Shown one piece after another: positions 35,020-44,488 of a stretch of 60,426 bases of DNA. Under the pieces are notes generated by a model. It was not told where the DNA came from. It was given only the letters and a program-made list of their open reading frames with translations, and made no database searches. The stretch is from assembly GCA_910587715.1 (NCBI GenBank), contig CAJUMV010000024.1, positions 1 to 60,426 of the forward strand, read 5' to 3'. Every line of letters begins with the position of its first letter. Position 1 is the first letter of the stretch. The stretch is from an uncultured Lachnospiraceae bacterium. GTDB taxonomy: Bacteria > Bacillota > Clostridia > Lachnospirales > Lachnospiraceae. The position numbers and the translations under genes were made by a program.

Positions 35020-36144
35020 TTACTTTCCGAAATACCCCGCTACTGTCTTTAAATGCTCGATTACGGGCAGATGCTGCGGACACACATTCTCACATTGCCC
35101 GCAGGCGATACAGTCTCCCGCCTTTCCAAAGGTACCCGTGAGACGGTCATAGTACTCTCCCTGCGGCGTCCAGCCCTTTCCTTCCGCTTCCTGCATCTCT
35201 GCGTTATAGAGAGAAAAATATTTCGGGATCGCGATATTCTTAGGACACCCATCCGTACAGTAGGAGCAGCCCGTGCAGGGAATGGCGATATTGCCGTTGA
35301 TCATCGCCGCCGCGCGGTACACCATGCGCTTCTCATCCTCCGTGAGAGGCTTGAAGTCGCTCATATAACTGATGTTATCTAAAAGCTGTTCCATATTGCT
35401 CATACCGCTTAACACCATCTTTACATTGTCCAGACTTGCCGCAAAGCGGATCGCCCATGAGGGAACCGACATATTCGGGTCATGGTTTTTAAACATCTCC
35501 TCCACCGCTCCCGGCACTTTGGCAAGCGTGCCGCCCTTGACCGGCTCCATCACCCACACCGGCACACCGTGCTTCGTCGCCACCTCATAGCAGAGCTTTG
35601 ACTGGATCGCGCTGCTCTCCCAATCGAGATAATTGAGCTGCAGCTGCACGAACTCCATCTCCGGGTGCTCCGTCAGCACCTGATCCAGAAACTCCGCATT
35701 GTCATGGTAGGAAAAGCCCATATGCTTTACAAGCCCCTGCTTTTTCTTCTCCGCCAGCCAGTTAAAGCAGTCAAGCTCCGTATAAATCTTGTAATGCCCG
35801 AAACCGATATCGTGGAGCAGATAGAAGTCAAAAAACGTAACGCCTGTTTTTTTAAGCTGCGCTTCAAATATGTTATCCCGATCCGCCTTCGTCCGGATAA
35901 AGCTCGCGTGCAGCTTGGTCGCCAGCGTATAACTGTCCCGCGGGTGTCTGTCCACCAGACATGCCTTCGCCGCGTCCTCGCTCTGAAACCCGCAGTACAT
36001 CCACGCCGTATCGAAATAAGTAAAGCCCCTCTCGATAAACGTATCCACCATCTTCTTCGTCGTTTCCAAATCAATGCTCGCCGCGTCGTTCGGATTATGT
36101 AACGGCAGCCGCATCAATCCGAAACCCAGTTTTTTCGCTTCCAT
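35020..36144 (-). CDS. Aldo/keto reductase with C-terminal 4Fe-4S domain
   Basis: A 374-residue NADPH-type oxidoreductase. The TIM-barrel part carries FTYFDTAWMY (Asp and Tyr of the tetrad), the Lys in LATKLH, and the His in FYLLHDIG. The last 100 residues add ferredoxin-like motifs CTGCSYCTDGCPKNIAIP and CIACGQCENVCPQHLP, typical of the anaerobe AKR-ferredoxin fusion group (COG1453). The substrate is unknown. The ATG follows GAGGAG. It is 18 nt downstream of the ZIP transporter gene. Confidence 0.93.
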   Translation of the reverse strand: MEAKKLGFGLMRLPLHNPNDAASIDLETTKKMVDTFIERGFTYFDTAWMYCGFQSEDAAKACLVDRHPRDSYTLATKLHASFIRTKADRDNIFEAQLKKTGVTFFDFYLLHDIGFGHYKIYTELDCFNWLAEKKKQGLVKHMGFSYHDNAEFLDQVLTEHPEMEFVQLQLNYLDWESSAIQSKLCYEVATKHGVPVWVMEPVKGGTLAKVPGAVEEMFKNHDPNMSVPSWAIRFAASLDNVKMVLSGMSNMEQLLDNISYMSDFKPLTEDEKRMVYRAAAMINGNIAIPCTGCSYCTDGCPKNIAIPKYFSLYNAEMQEAEGKGWTPQGEYYDRLTGTFGKAGDCIACGQCENVCPQHLPVIEHLKTVAGYFGK

Positions 36145-36162
36145 ATTTTATCTCCTCTCACT

Positions 36163-36936
36163 CTAGCCTAATGCAACATCTAAAATCATCATAATCACAA
36201 ACCCGACCGCCACGCCCACGGTCCCGCTGTTGCTGTGCCCACCCGCCTGCGCCTCGGGAATCAGCTCCTCCACCACCACATAAATCATCGCTCCCGCCGC
36301 GAAAGCCAGAAACACCGGCAGCGCCGAGACAATCTGCTCCGCCAGCAGAATCGTGATAAACGCGCCGATAGGTTCCACGATGCCGGACAGCGCCCCATAA
36401 AGAAACGCCCGCCCTTTGGACACGCCCTCACCCCGCAGGGGCATAGAGATAATCGCGCCCTCCGGGAAATTCTGGATGGCAATACCGACCGCAAGGGCAA
36501 ACGCGCCCGCCATGGTAATGCCCGCGTCACCGATCAGTGCACCGGCAAAAGTTACGCCCACGGACATGCCCTCGGGAATGTTATGCAGCGTCACCGCAAG
36601 GACAAGCATCGTTGTTTTTTTTAAAGAGGTTTCCACGCCCTCCGGCTTCTCGCTCTCCAAATGCAGATGCGGAATCACACTGTCCAGCACGAGAAGAAAC
36701 GCCATACCGCCCAGAAAGCCCCCGGCGGCAGGAATCCACGCAATCTGCCCCATCTCGCCCGCCATATCAATCGCCGGAATCAAGAGCGACCACACCGAGG
36801 CGGCGATCATAACCCCCGAAGCAAATCCGAGAAGTAGTCTCTCTATCTCCTTATGCATCCCCCGCATAAAAAATACCATCGCCGAGCCGAGGGTCGTTCC
36901 CAAAAAGGGAATCAATAATCCCGCAAGCAACTGCAT
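36163..36936 (-). CDS. ZIP family metal transporter (ZupT-like)
   Basis: A 257-residue membrane protein with eight predicted helices that would import zinc or other divalent metals. The metal site in helices IV and V is seen as LHNIPEGMSVG and IQNFPEGAI. A His-containing cytosolic loop (SVIPHLHLESEKPEGVE) precedes helix IV. It lies 17 nt after the large CAP/Ig protein gene on the same strand and before the aldo/keto reductase. Confidence 0.93.
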   Translation of the reverse strand: MQLLAGLLIPFLGTTLGSAMVFFMRGMHKEIERLLLGFASGVMIAASVWSLLIPAIDMAGEMGQIAWIPAAGGFLGGMAFLLVLDSVIPHLHLESEKPEGVETSLKKTTMLVLAVTLHNIPEGMSVGVTFAGALIGDAGITMAGAFALAVGIAIQNFPEGAIISMPLRGEGVSKGRAFLYGALSGIVEPIGAFITILLAEQIVSALPVFLAFAAGAMIYVVVEELIPEAQAGGHSNSGTVGVAVGFVIMMILDVALG

Positions 36937-36953
36937 ATTCCGTCTGTCCTTCC

Positions 36954-39900
36954 TTATTTCACCTTTACTTTATATCTGACGGTAACAGGCTTCCCATTAT
37001 CCGCCTGTTCCGTAAAATAGACCTGAAGCTTTAGGGAATAAGTCTTTCCCTTGACGGCGCGTCCCGTATCCGTCATGGTAAGCTTCCCCTTCCCCTCTTT
37101 ATTATATACATAAGTAAAGACATCCGTGTTTCCCGCAAGAACCACTCTCTCTATTTCCGGCGTATCCGCGCCTTTTAATACCGCGTTCATGGCAAGCTCC
37201 ACGGAATTGTAAGAGCCGCTGTACATAAGGGCGGTCTGCGGCGCCGCACTCACCTTCACGCTGCCTTGTTTTACTTTAAATTTCACGGCAGGAGCCGAAA
37301 TTTCCCCTGTCTCCCCGACTGCATTTCTTACGGTAAGAAGCGGCGTGACCGTATACTGATATTTCGTAACAAGTGTTTCATTTCGCTTGGCACGAAGCTC
37401 GATCGTCTTTCCGTCATCGCTCCATCCCGCCCGAAACAGATGGGCGTCCCTGCCTGTCAGTTTAACCTCTCCGTTTTCCGGAATGACAAATTCACCGCCC
37501 ACTGCCTTTAAGGAAGGCGTCAGCGTCATAAAACTGCCGTCCCTGTTCAGCACATCGATACTGCCTTTCGCTGTGAGCTTCACCGCCTTTTCCGGCGCCG
37601 TGTTCACGATTTTTAAGGTCAGCGGCGTTTTCCAGATTTTTCCGTCCTTCGCCGCCTGCACGATATATTTATAAGAGCCGGAAGCTGCCTCCTTGTTATT
37701 CAGCCGCACGAAAACCTGCGCGTCCTTCACGGAAAAGATTACTTGACCGTTCTGCACCAGCGCCTTCGCCCTAACATCCTTCGCGTCACAGTATACGCTC
37801 ACTCTGATGCCCTGTTCGGCGTTAAGCATACCGCCGCTCTTCCATTTCACCGCTGTGGATGCCGCGTCATACCCACGGTATGCAATGTCCGCATTTAACT
37901 GCAGCGTTTTGTTTTCCAGCGCAATGGCAGGCTGCCCCATATTTACTTTGACCTGCAGCGTATAACTGATTTTCTCATTCCAGTTCTTTTCATCGCTCAG
38001 AAGAATCTGCATTTTAAAGCTGTCCGCCTGATTCAGATTTCTTCCGCTCAGAAGCAGACCGCCTTTTTCCCGGTCCACCTCCACCTCATAATTTCCCTTT
38101 GCTTTCCCGCTGCTCTTCTCCGCTTTCACGGACTGCCATGAAATCGTTTCCGGATTTTTTATGCCGAGCCACAGGGTCTGGATGCCCGCCTGCGGATACA
38201 ACGTCGCCTTACTCGTCTCCCATATCATCTTAGGCGCCTTTTTCTCCACGCCTGCCGTAAAGGATAAGGTGTACGACCCCTGCCAGCCTGAAAAGTAGAG
38301 CGTCAGCTTTCCCTTTTTGACGCTTTTTAATGTCGCGCCGTTCTCCGCCCTGATATAATAACAGCCGTCTCTTTTTTCTATGGTATAATCCGCCAGTCCA
38401 GTACATTCTAACCGTGTCAGTATCTCGTCCGTATCGATCTGCAGCAGACTTTCGTCGTTTTTATAGAAGAGATTCAGCTTTCGCGCCTGCTTCACTTTAT
38501 AGACCGGATTCTTCGACACCACCTTGACCGTAAGAGGCAGTTCGTAGGTCTTTCCTCCCGCCGCCGCGCGGATTTTCACCTTGTAGGTTCCCGTCTTCGT
38601 ACCGCTCTTCGCCTTTATGATATAGCTGTCCGTCAGCGTCCCCTTCGCCAGCGTAAACCTCGCGCTATTAACATCGGAGCCCATAATAGCGGGGCTTGTT
38701 ATTTCATATGATGTCCCCTCCGGACTTTTCGCCGGGTACAGGGATATACCCGTTCCTGCAGACTGTTTGAGATTCACCGTAACGCTCTCAGCGCTCAAGC
38801 CCGGCTCCGCGTCCCCTACAACCAGCCGGAGCGTCTTTGACGTTTTCGGCGCATCATTTCCGGTCAGCGTAATCTCCGCCGTGCCCGCCGCCTTGACGAT
38901 CAGGGAGACCGTAAATCCGCTTCCCTCCGCCGCCGACGACTTTACCGCCACGACCTTCGCGTTACTGCTCTTCGCCGTTATCTTTGTTGCCCCCGGCAGC
39001 GTCAGCGTGATTTTGCTGTTGACCTGACCTGGCTTCTCTGTCTGAAAAGCGGAGAGCAGACCCGTATATTTTTCCTCCGTCTGCCCCGTACCGCCAACGG
39101 GGGTAAACTCCTCCACCTCTTCTACCGTAAGCGTGCCGCCCGGCTCCTTTACGGTGAGCTTCACGCTGGCGTTGTAGGTTTTCTTTCCCAGCTTATAGCT
39201 TGCCTTTATCGTGGCAGTGCCCGCGCTTTTTGCCACAAGCTTCGCACTGCCCGCATTGTCCGCCGTCAGTTTACCGCCGTCCGCCGCAGGCTCCACCGAA
39301 ATCACGTCCGGCTTGCTGCTGCTCCAGCTGATACTTTTCTGCATTTCGCTTAAAATAGCATCCCGCTGCTTTTTATAACAATCGTTATCCTTATAATTTT
39401 CATTCTCGTCAAGCTGTCTCAGCGCATCGACAGCGGAATGGTTTACATAAACCTTCGTCTCCTGCCCTTTGGTCAGTACAGAACCTTCCTGTGTCTTTCC
39501 TTCCGTCGTCCGCATCGTTACGGCAATCTTTTCCACCGTCAGGAAACGGACCTCCAGCAGCCGCTGTACAGGCATCACATGCACGTCTGCCCCTTCCGGC
39601 TGATAAAGCGCCGCAAATTTCTTCGTCTTTTCCCCCGTAAACTGCGCAAGCACCGTGTCCGGCTCCTTCCAGCTCCAGCCCGCGGGAAGCGTCACGTCCT
39701 TCAATGCCGTCTGCGTGTTCGTCAGGGCGATGGGACGCGGAAGCGCAATACCCGCAAGGGAAGCCTCCTCCTGCACCGTCACCATACAGGATGCTTCCGC
39801 CTTCTTTCCGTCAGCGTCCGTCACCGGTTCGCCTGTTTCATTCACGATTACGGCGGAAACCTTCGTTTCGCCCGCGCCGACGGCGGTTACCGTAACCGTG

Positions 39901-42206
39901 TTCCCGCTGATCGTCGATGCCACTGTGTCCGGCTCTGTTTCCGTTCCTCCTTCTGTGTCTGTCCTTCCTTCCGTGTCCGACCCTTCTCCCGTGCCTGTCA
40001 CATCTTTTACATCCGATACGGCATCCGTCTCAAATGCGGCAACCGTCGGGTCGGCAGACGTCCATTTCACATAATTCGCTTCCTGATTCACCCACTTGCT
40101 GTCTGCCGGCGTAAAGTATAACCGCAGCTGCCTGCTGCCGTATGACGCATTTCCCTCTGCATCTTTCTTGATGGTCAGCGTACATGCGCTCTCCCGCATC
40201 TCTATCTGCGGCAGCTTGGAGTCCTCCACCGTCACCACACATTGCAGTACCGCCAGCCCATTATCCACATCAGCCCAGAGCAGCGTCTCTCCCACTGACC
40301 GGGGCGTGACATTACCAAACGCATCCACAGCAGCTACATTTTCGTTTTCACTGATCCATTTGACCGTATCCGTGGCGGCACTCCCATTTTCGGCAGGGTC
40401 GCCGTCCATCACGACAAGCTGCCCCGGCTCGGCATTTATGGTCAGGTCAAAAGACAGACCGTAAGTCTTCGTCTCCGCATCGAAAGAAAGCTCCTTCCCA
40501 TCGGCTTGCAGGGAATAATCCGACACCTTGACGGTGCATACATCCTGCACACCGTTTTTCGCCGTGGCGGAAATTTCCGTCGTCCCCACGCTCACAGCCG
40601 TGACTTTGCCGTTTTGGTCCACCGTGGCAACCGACTCATCCTTACTCTCCCAATTCAGGTCCTTGTCTCTGGCATTGCCGGGCTGTACCGTAGCAAACAG
40701 CGTCTCCTCCTGCTTTCCCTCCACATCTTTCAGCAGGTGGAGCGTGTCCTTATTTAACGTAACCCCCGTCACCTCCGCCGGTTCGTCCGCAAGAGAAAAG
40801 AAATCCACGTTATAGACAACCTTCGCGTCTGTTCCATCCTTCCACTTAATCCCTTTTACTTCCACTTGAAACTGGGAATTTTTGTTATAGGTTACATTAT
40901 TGGGGCGAAAGACAATGCAGTTCGGCATCCCATAAGATTCAATGTTTACCCTGAATGCGCCGTCCGCCTTAGAGCCGGAAAAAGTCCAACTCTTATTACT
41001 GTTCACATCCCTAAGCGTCACGGTCACGTTCTGGAAGCTCGCCTTTCCATAGTCACTGCCAAGGCTCAGCGTCCATGGCGTCCCCGAGCCGTTCATCAGC
41101 TCAATGGGCATATTCTGCGCGGGCCACGCCACATAGTCAGTGACCGTCTGCCCTCCTCTGTCAAAGGCATACATCGCCGAATAGGAACCCACCGCGCCGA
41201 ATCCGGTCTGCGTCATGGACGGGTTTAAAATCCATCGCCTATGCCCCACTGTGCTGATATTGTTGGCATCCCCGTCATACATCCAGCCATTTAACAGACT
41301 CTTTGCAATATTGTTATATCCCGCCGCAATATTACTGCTGCCGCACCCTGCTTTTGCTGTTTCATAAAGCGCATCTGGAAAATCTTTCGGCTGTTCCGGC
41401 GTATGCGACAAATTCTTGTTTACATAATTTATCAGCGCGCCTGCCTGCGCTTTCTCCGTATAGTCCTCACTCAGCGTCACACCCGCCGGAACGCCCGCCA
41501 CATAGCGGATAAAGTTCAACAGATGTAACGCGTTTTCCAGACTTTCGTCCTTCAGATGCCCCGCATTGTACGGCGCCTTGACAGACGGCGTTACACTGTA
41601 GCTGTTTGAGACGTCCAGACTCCACGGATACGCCTTGTAACGCTCGATAATCTCCCCCACGCCAGGCGTCTGATGCACGCTTCCCGCTGCCGATTCCGTC
41701 ACATTAGACATACTGCGATAGGAAGAAGCCGCATATCCGTCCGCCTCCGTCATCGGGATCGGTTCGCCGAGCATCGGCTCGCCGTTCCAGTCCTCCGGAA
41801 TCTGGCTTTCCTCTTCCTCTGTCGTGTTTTCGGAAACCGTATTTTCCGATACCGTCGGCTCCCCCGTCAAAGCGCCGGACTCCTCTCCCTCCGGCGTATC
41901 TGTCTCTTCCGCTGCGGACTTGTCACCTTCTTCCGGCTTCACAGGCGCAGGCTCCCCTTCCCCGTCTGCGGGCAGCGTTTCACCCTCCGTGTCAGGCGCG
42001 TTCGTCTCTCCGGGTGCGGGATTTTCTTCCTCTCCGGACTGCTCTCCCTCCTCAGATATATCCGGCACAGTGACAACCGTATTTTCCGACACCGTCTCCG
42101 GCGCGGCGCAGACCGTTCCCAACGTCCCCTCGGTCCACAACATCCCCGCCAGCAGAATAGGCAGCATCCTTTTCCATTTCTTTCTATTTTCCATTCTTCG
42201 CATCAT
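36954..42206 (-). CDS. Very large secreted protein: CAP domain plus Ig-like (Big_2) repeats
   Basis: A 1750-residue exported protein. A signal peptide (residues 1-33, ending VCAA) is followed by an acidic Pro/Glu/Thr-rich linker of about 130 residues with VSENT repeats. Residues 200-345 form a CAP/SCP domain (LENALHLLNFIRYVAGV, SHTPEQP, GHRRWILNPSM). Then come several Big_2-like Ig domains (VTGVTLNKDTLHLLKDVEG, ESVATVDQNGKVTAVSVG, then KWISENENVAAVDAFGNVTP) and about 700 residues of repeated beta-sandwich segments. No LPxTG, SLH or membrane anchor is seen at the C-terminus. ATG 42204-42206 overlaps the YjbR stop by 4 nt. Confidence 0.88.
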   Translation of the reverse strand: MMRRMENRKKWKRMLPILLAGMLWTEGTLGTVCAAPETVSENTVVTVPDISEEGEQSGEEENPAPGETNAPDTEGETLPADGEGEPAPVKPEEGDKSAAEETDTPEGEESGALTGEPTVSENTVSENTTEEEESQIPEDWNGEPMLGEPIPMTEADGYAASSYRSMSNVTESAAGSVHQTPGVGEIIERYKAYPWSLDVSNSYSVTPSVKAPYNAGHLKDESLENALHLLNFIRYVAGVPAGVTLSEDYTEKAQAGALINYVNKNLSHTPEQPKDFPDALYETAKAGCGSSNIAAGYNNIAKSLLNGWMYDGDANNISTVGHRRWILNPSMTQTGFGAVGSYSAMYAFDRGGQTVTDYVAWPAQNMPIELMNGSGTPWTLSLGSDYGKASFQNVTVTLRDVNSNKSWTFSGSKADGAFRVNIESYGMPNCIVFRPNNVTYNKNSQFQVEVKGIKWKDGTDAKVVYNVDFFSLADEPAEVTGVTLNKDTLHLLKDVEGKQEETLFATVQPGNARDKDLNWESKDESVATVDQNGKVTAVSVGTTEISATAKNGVQDVCTVKVSDYSLQADGKELSFDAETKTYGLSFDLTINAEPGQLVVMDGDPAENGSAATDTVKWISENENVAAVDAFGNVTPRSVGETLLWADVDNGLAVLQCVVTVEDSKLPQIEMRESACTLTIKKDAEGNASYGSRQLRLYFTPADSKWVNQEANYVKWTSADPTVAAFETDAVSDVKDVTGTGEGSDTEGRTDTEGGTETEPDTVASTISGNTVTVTAVGAGETKVSAVIVNETGEPVTDADGKKAEASCMVTVQEEASLAGIALPRPIALTNTQTALKDVTLPAGWSWKEPDTVLAQFTGEKTKKFAALYQPEGADVHVMPVQRLLEVRFLTVEKIAVTMRTTEGKTQEGSVLTKGQETKVYVNHSAVDALRQLDENENYKDNDCYKKQRDAILSEMQKSISWSSSKPDVISVEPAADGGKLTADNAGSAKLVAKSAGTATIKASYKLGKKTYNASVKLTVKEPGGTLTVEEVEEFTPVGGTGQTEEKYTGLLSAFQTEKPGQVNSKITLTLPGATKITAKSSNAKVVAVKSSAAEGSGFTVSLIVKAAGTAEITLTGNDAPKTSKTLRLVVGDAEPGLSAESVTVNLKQSAGTGISLYPAKSPEGTSYEITSPAIMGSDVNSARFTLAKGTLTDSYIIKAKSGTKTGTYKVKIRAAAGGKTYELPLTVKVVSKNPVYKVKQARKLNLFYKNDESLLQIDTDEILTRLECTGLADYTIEKRDGCYYIRAENGATLKSVKKGKLTLYFSGWQGSYTLSFTAGVEKKAPKMIWETSKATLYPQAGIQTLWLGIKNPETISWQSVKAEKSSGKAKGNYEVEVDREKGGLLLSGRNLNQADSFKMQILLSDEKNWNEKISYTLQVKVNMGQPAIALENKTLQLNADIAYRGYDAASTAVKWKSGGMLNAEQGIRVSVYCDAKDVRAKALVQNGQVIFSVKDAQVFVRLNNKEAASGSYKYIVQAAKDGKIWKTPLTLKIVNTAPEKAVKLTAKGSIDVLNRDGSFMTLTPSLKAVGGEFVIPENGEVKLTGRDAHLFRAGWSDDGKTIELRAKRNETLVTKYQYTVTPLLTVRNAVGETGEISAPAVKFKVKQGSVKVSAAPQTALMYSGSYNSVELAMNAVLKGADTPEIERVVLAGNTDVFTYVYNKEGKGKLTMTDTGRAVKGKTYSLKLQVYFTEQADNGKPVTVRYKVKVK

Positions 42207-42556
42207 TTGCACGCGTTCCTCTTCTTTTTCCCGACTACCAAATCATAACTCTCCGCAATCATGCGCCTGATATCCTCATCCGGTATCGTACCGTCCAAAA
42301 TCACCGTATTCCAGTGTTCCTTATTTTGATGATACCCCGGAATGACAGACTCGTAGGTCTGCCTCCAGAAATCGCGCCACGCCGGATCCACCTTCAAATT
42401 AATCCGCATAGAACCCTGATATTCATAAGTCCACAAAAACGCTTTTTTATTTCGCCTGCATCGCACCAGCACCCAATTCGTATCATGAAACGGCATGTCC
42501 TGATACACGTCGGGAAACGTCATGCCATAGCGCAGCGCCTCTTCTCTTGTCGTCAT
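42203..42556 (-). CDS. MmcQ/YjbR family protein
   Basis: A 117-residue cytosolic protein of the MmcQ/YjbR family, which has a double-stranded-DNA-binding-like fold but no settled role. Seen are ALRYGMTFPDVYQDMPFHD, then WVLVRCRRNKKAFLWTYEY, the NLKVDP strand, and the C-terminal GYHQNKEHWNTVILDGTIPD. The ATG 42554-42556 follows GGAGG, which is part of the palindromic leader element copy B. Its stop overlaps the start of the CAP/Ig gene (ATGA). Confidence 0.88.
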   Translation of the reverse strand: MTTREEALRYGMTFPDVYQDMPFHDTNWVLVRCRRNKKAFLWTYEYQGSMRINLKVDPAWRDFWRQTYESVIPGYHQNKEHWNTVILDGTIPDEDIRRMIAESYDLVVGKKKRNACK

Positions 42557-42561
42557 GGTTG

Positions 42562-42597
42562 CCTCCATGTCAAAGCTTAGCTGTAGCTCAAATTCAG
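42562..42597 (-). repeat. Palindromic leader element, copy B
   Basis: Diverged copy of 3413-3447. The first 11 nt are identical and include the ribosome site; the central dyad is weaker here (AGCTTAGCT core). Confidence 0.55.
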
Positions 42598-42983
42598 TCT
42601 ACCGCCCCAGTGTTTCCAGTATACCACTTTCACAGGCGCATTTTCAACGACTTTTCCCACCATATAACTATTCAGCCTTCAGCTTCATAGTTACGGAATC
42701 CGACCTATTCCAGTTTTGCCTTCGGCAAAGAGGTCGGATTCTTCTCAACCTTTACACGTTCTCACGGACCTTGCAGCAAGTGCAAAGTCCTGAGCTTCAC
42801 TGTTACTTCCCCGCAATATCACATTTTTCCAATGCAACGCAATCTGCCGCACAATTCCTTCAATTTTTATATTTCATCTTTACCGTCACACTTCTTCTAT
42901 AGTATAGTGTTATTATACATACAATTCGGCGCCTGCCGTCTTCGCCGGCACACCGCTGAACAACGAAACAGGGGGATATATTT
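42598..42983. other. Intergenic region with nested hairpin before glnA
   Basis: About 390 nt without a gene. It holds a strong dyad GAATCCGACCT/AGGTCGGATTC (42696-42706 and 42731-42741) that encloses a second hairpin TTGCC-TTC-GGCAA (42716-42728), and a small stem TGCCG/CGGCA at 42934-42950 just before glnA. TATTAT near 42910 may be the -10 of glnA; no convincing -35 was found. Confidence 0.5.
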
Positions 42984-44411
42984 ATGGACAAAAGTGCAGA
43001 AATCAGAAAACTGTGTCAGGAGAAGGAGATCCGCATGATCGACTTCAAAATGACCGACATCGACGGACGCTGGCGTCACATCACAATACCGGTGGAGCGG
43101 TTTGATGAGAACGTCTTCGTCTACGGAATTGGCTTCGACGGTTCCAACTACGGGTACGCGCCCGTTGAGAAGAGCGACATGGTCTTTTTGCCGGACCCCG
43201 ATACCGCCTACGTGGATCCTTTCGCGGAAGTGCCCACGCTGACCATGTGCGGCAACGTCTGCGTAATCGGAAAGGGCGAGAACACGCCCTTCGACCAGTA
43301 CCCGAAAAATGTCAGCCTGCGCGCCATGGATTACATGAAAAAGACCGGCGTTGCGGACGAGATAGTGATCGGACCCGAGTTTGAATTTTATCTGTTCGAC
43401 TCCGCCCGCTACGAAGTGTCGAAAAGACAGTGCGCTTACAGCATTGACACGAGACAGGCGGACTGGAACTGTAAGCTGGATACGCCCGGCAACAACGGCT
43501 ATGAGGTGACCCACGGCGGCTACCACATCGCCGCGCCGCAGGATGTGGGCTACGACCTTAGAAGCCGCATGTGCGTGGAAATGGAAAACTGGGGCATCAA
43601 AGTGAAGTACCACCACCACGAAGTCGGCGGTCCCGGTCAGATGGAGATCGAGGTGGAGCTTGCTGATATGCCCACCATGGCGGACAACACCATGATTATC
43701 AAATATATCATCAAAAACATGGCGGCGCGGGAGGGCAAGACAGCCACTTTCCTGCCCAAACCCATCTACAAGGAGGCAGGCAACGGGCTCCATGTACATA
43801 TGCTTCTCAAAAAGGATGGCAATCCCGTCTTCTATGACGAGAACGGCTACTCCGGCTTAAGCCAGACCGCCCACTACTTTATCGGCGGACTGCTCTCCCA
43901 CATCGCGTCGCTGTGCGCCTTTACCAACCCATCCACCAATTCTTTCAAGAGACTGGTGCCCGGATATGAAGCGCCCGTGACGGTCGGCTACGCCACCTCC
44001 AACCGCAGCGCAGTCATCCGCATTCCCGCCTACGCGAAATCCCCGGAGGCAAAGCGTTTCGAGCTGCGAAACCCTGACGCCACCGCCAATCCCTACTACG
44101 CCTACGCGGCGATTCTGATGGCGGGCTTGGACGGCATCGAAAAGAAGATTGATCCTGCGGAAAACGGCTGGGGCCCTTACGACTTTAACCTCTATACCCT
44201 CTCCCCGGAAGAGCAGAAAAAAATAAAAGGTCTGCCGAAATCACTGGATGAGGCGCTGGATGCACTGGAAAAAGACCACGACTATCTGACGAAGGACGGC
44301 GTGTTCCCGGAGCGGCTGATCGACGTGTGGATTGAGAGAAAACGAGCTGAGTCAAAAGAAGCCGGGCAGATTCCGACGCCGGCGGAGTTTATGATGTATT
44401 ATGATTTATAA
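42984..44411 (+). CDS. glnA: Glutamine synthetase, type I
   Basis: A 475-residue enzyme that joins ammonia to glutamate using ATP. Motifs seen: the N-terminal beta-grasp with GFDGSNYGYAPVEKSDM, the metal Glu pair in GPEFEFYLF, GNGLHVHMLL, and the ATP/glutamate segments NPSTNSFKRLVPGYEAP and NRSAVIRIPAY. It ends with the NLYTLSPEE loop that matches the adenylylation-loop region of GSI. A GGGGG site precedes the ATG. Paralogues of the GSI family can act on other amines, and it has no nitrogen-regulator neighbour, but all core motifs fit glutamine synthetase. Confidence 0.93.
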   Translation: MDKSAEIRKLCQEKEIRMIDFKMTDIDGRWRHITIPVERFDENVFVYGIGFDGSNYGYAPVEKSDMVFLPDPDTAYVDPFAEVPTLTMCGNVCVIGKGENTPFDQYPKNVSLRAMDYMKKTGVADEIVIGPEFEFYLFDSARYEVSKRQCAYSIDTRQADWNCKLDTPGNNGYEVTHGGYHIAAPQDVGYDLRSRMCVEMENWGIKVKYHHHEVGGPGQMEIEVELADMPTMADNTMIIKYIIKNMAAREGKTATFLPKPIYKEAGNGLHVHMLLKKDGNPVFYDENGYSGLSQTAHYFIGGLLSHIASLCAFTNPSTNSFKRLVPGYEAPVTVGYATSNRSAVIRIPAYAKSPEAKRFELRNPDATANPYYAYAAILMAGLDGIEKKIDPAENGWGPYDFNLYTLSPEEQKKIKGLPKSLDEALDALEKDHDYLTKDGVFPERLIDVWIERKRAESKEAGQIPTPAEFMMYYDL

Positions 44412-44433
44412 TTGGTGCTTATGCACTCAGCTA

Positions 44434-44469
44434 AAAACTGCGGGTATCCTAAGCGGAACCCGCAGTTTT
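44434..44469. terminator. Bidirectional terminator
   Basis: AAAACTGCGGGT (44434-44445) and ACCCGCAGTTTT (44458-44469) form a perfect 12-bp stem with a 12-nt loop between convergent glnA and higA. It has A/T tails on both sides. Confidence 0.9.
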
Positions 44470-44488
44470 ATACACTTTATGAATTGCT

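Noticed and set aside
42696..42741. Known riboswitch before glnA
   Set aside because: The nested hairpin has no match to a class I could recall, and it lies about 240 nt upstream of glnA, probably before its promoter.
42897..43799. 300-codon open frame on the minus strand
   Set aside because: Antisense to glnA, with no ribosome site and no family resemblance.
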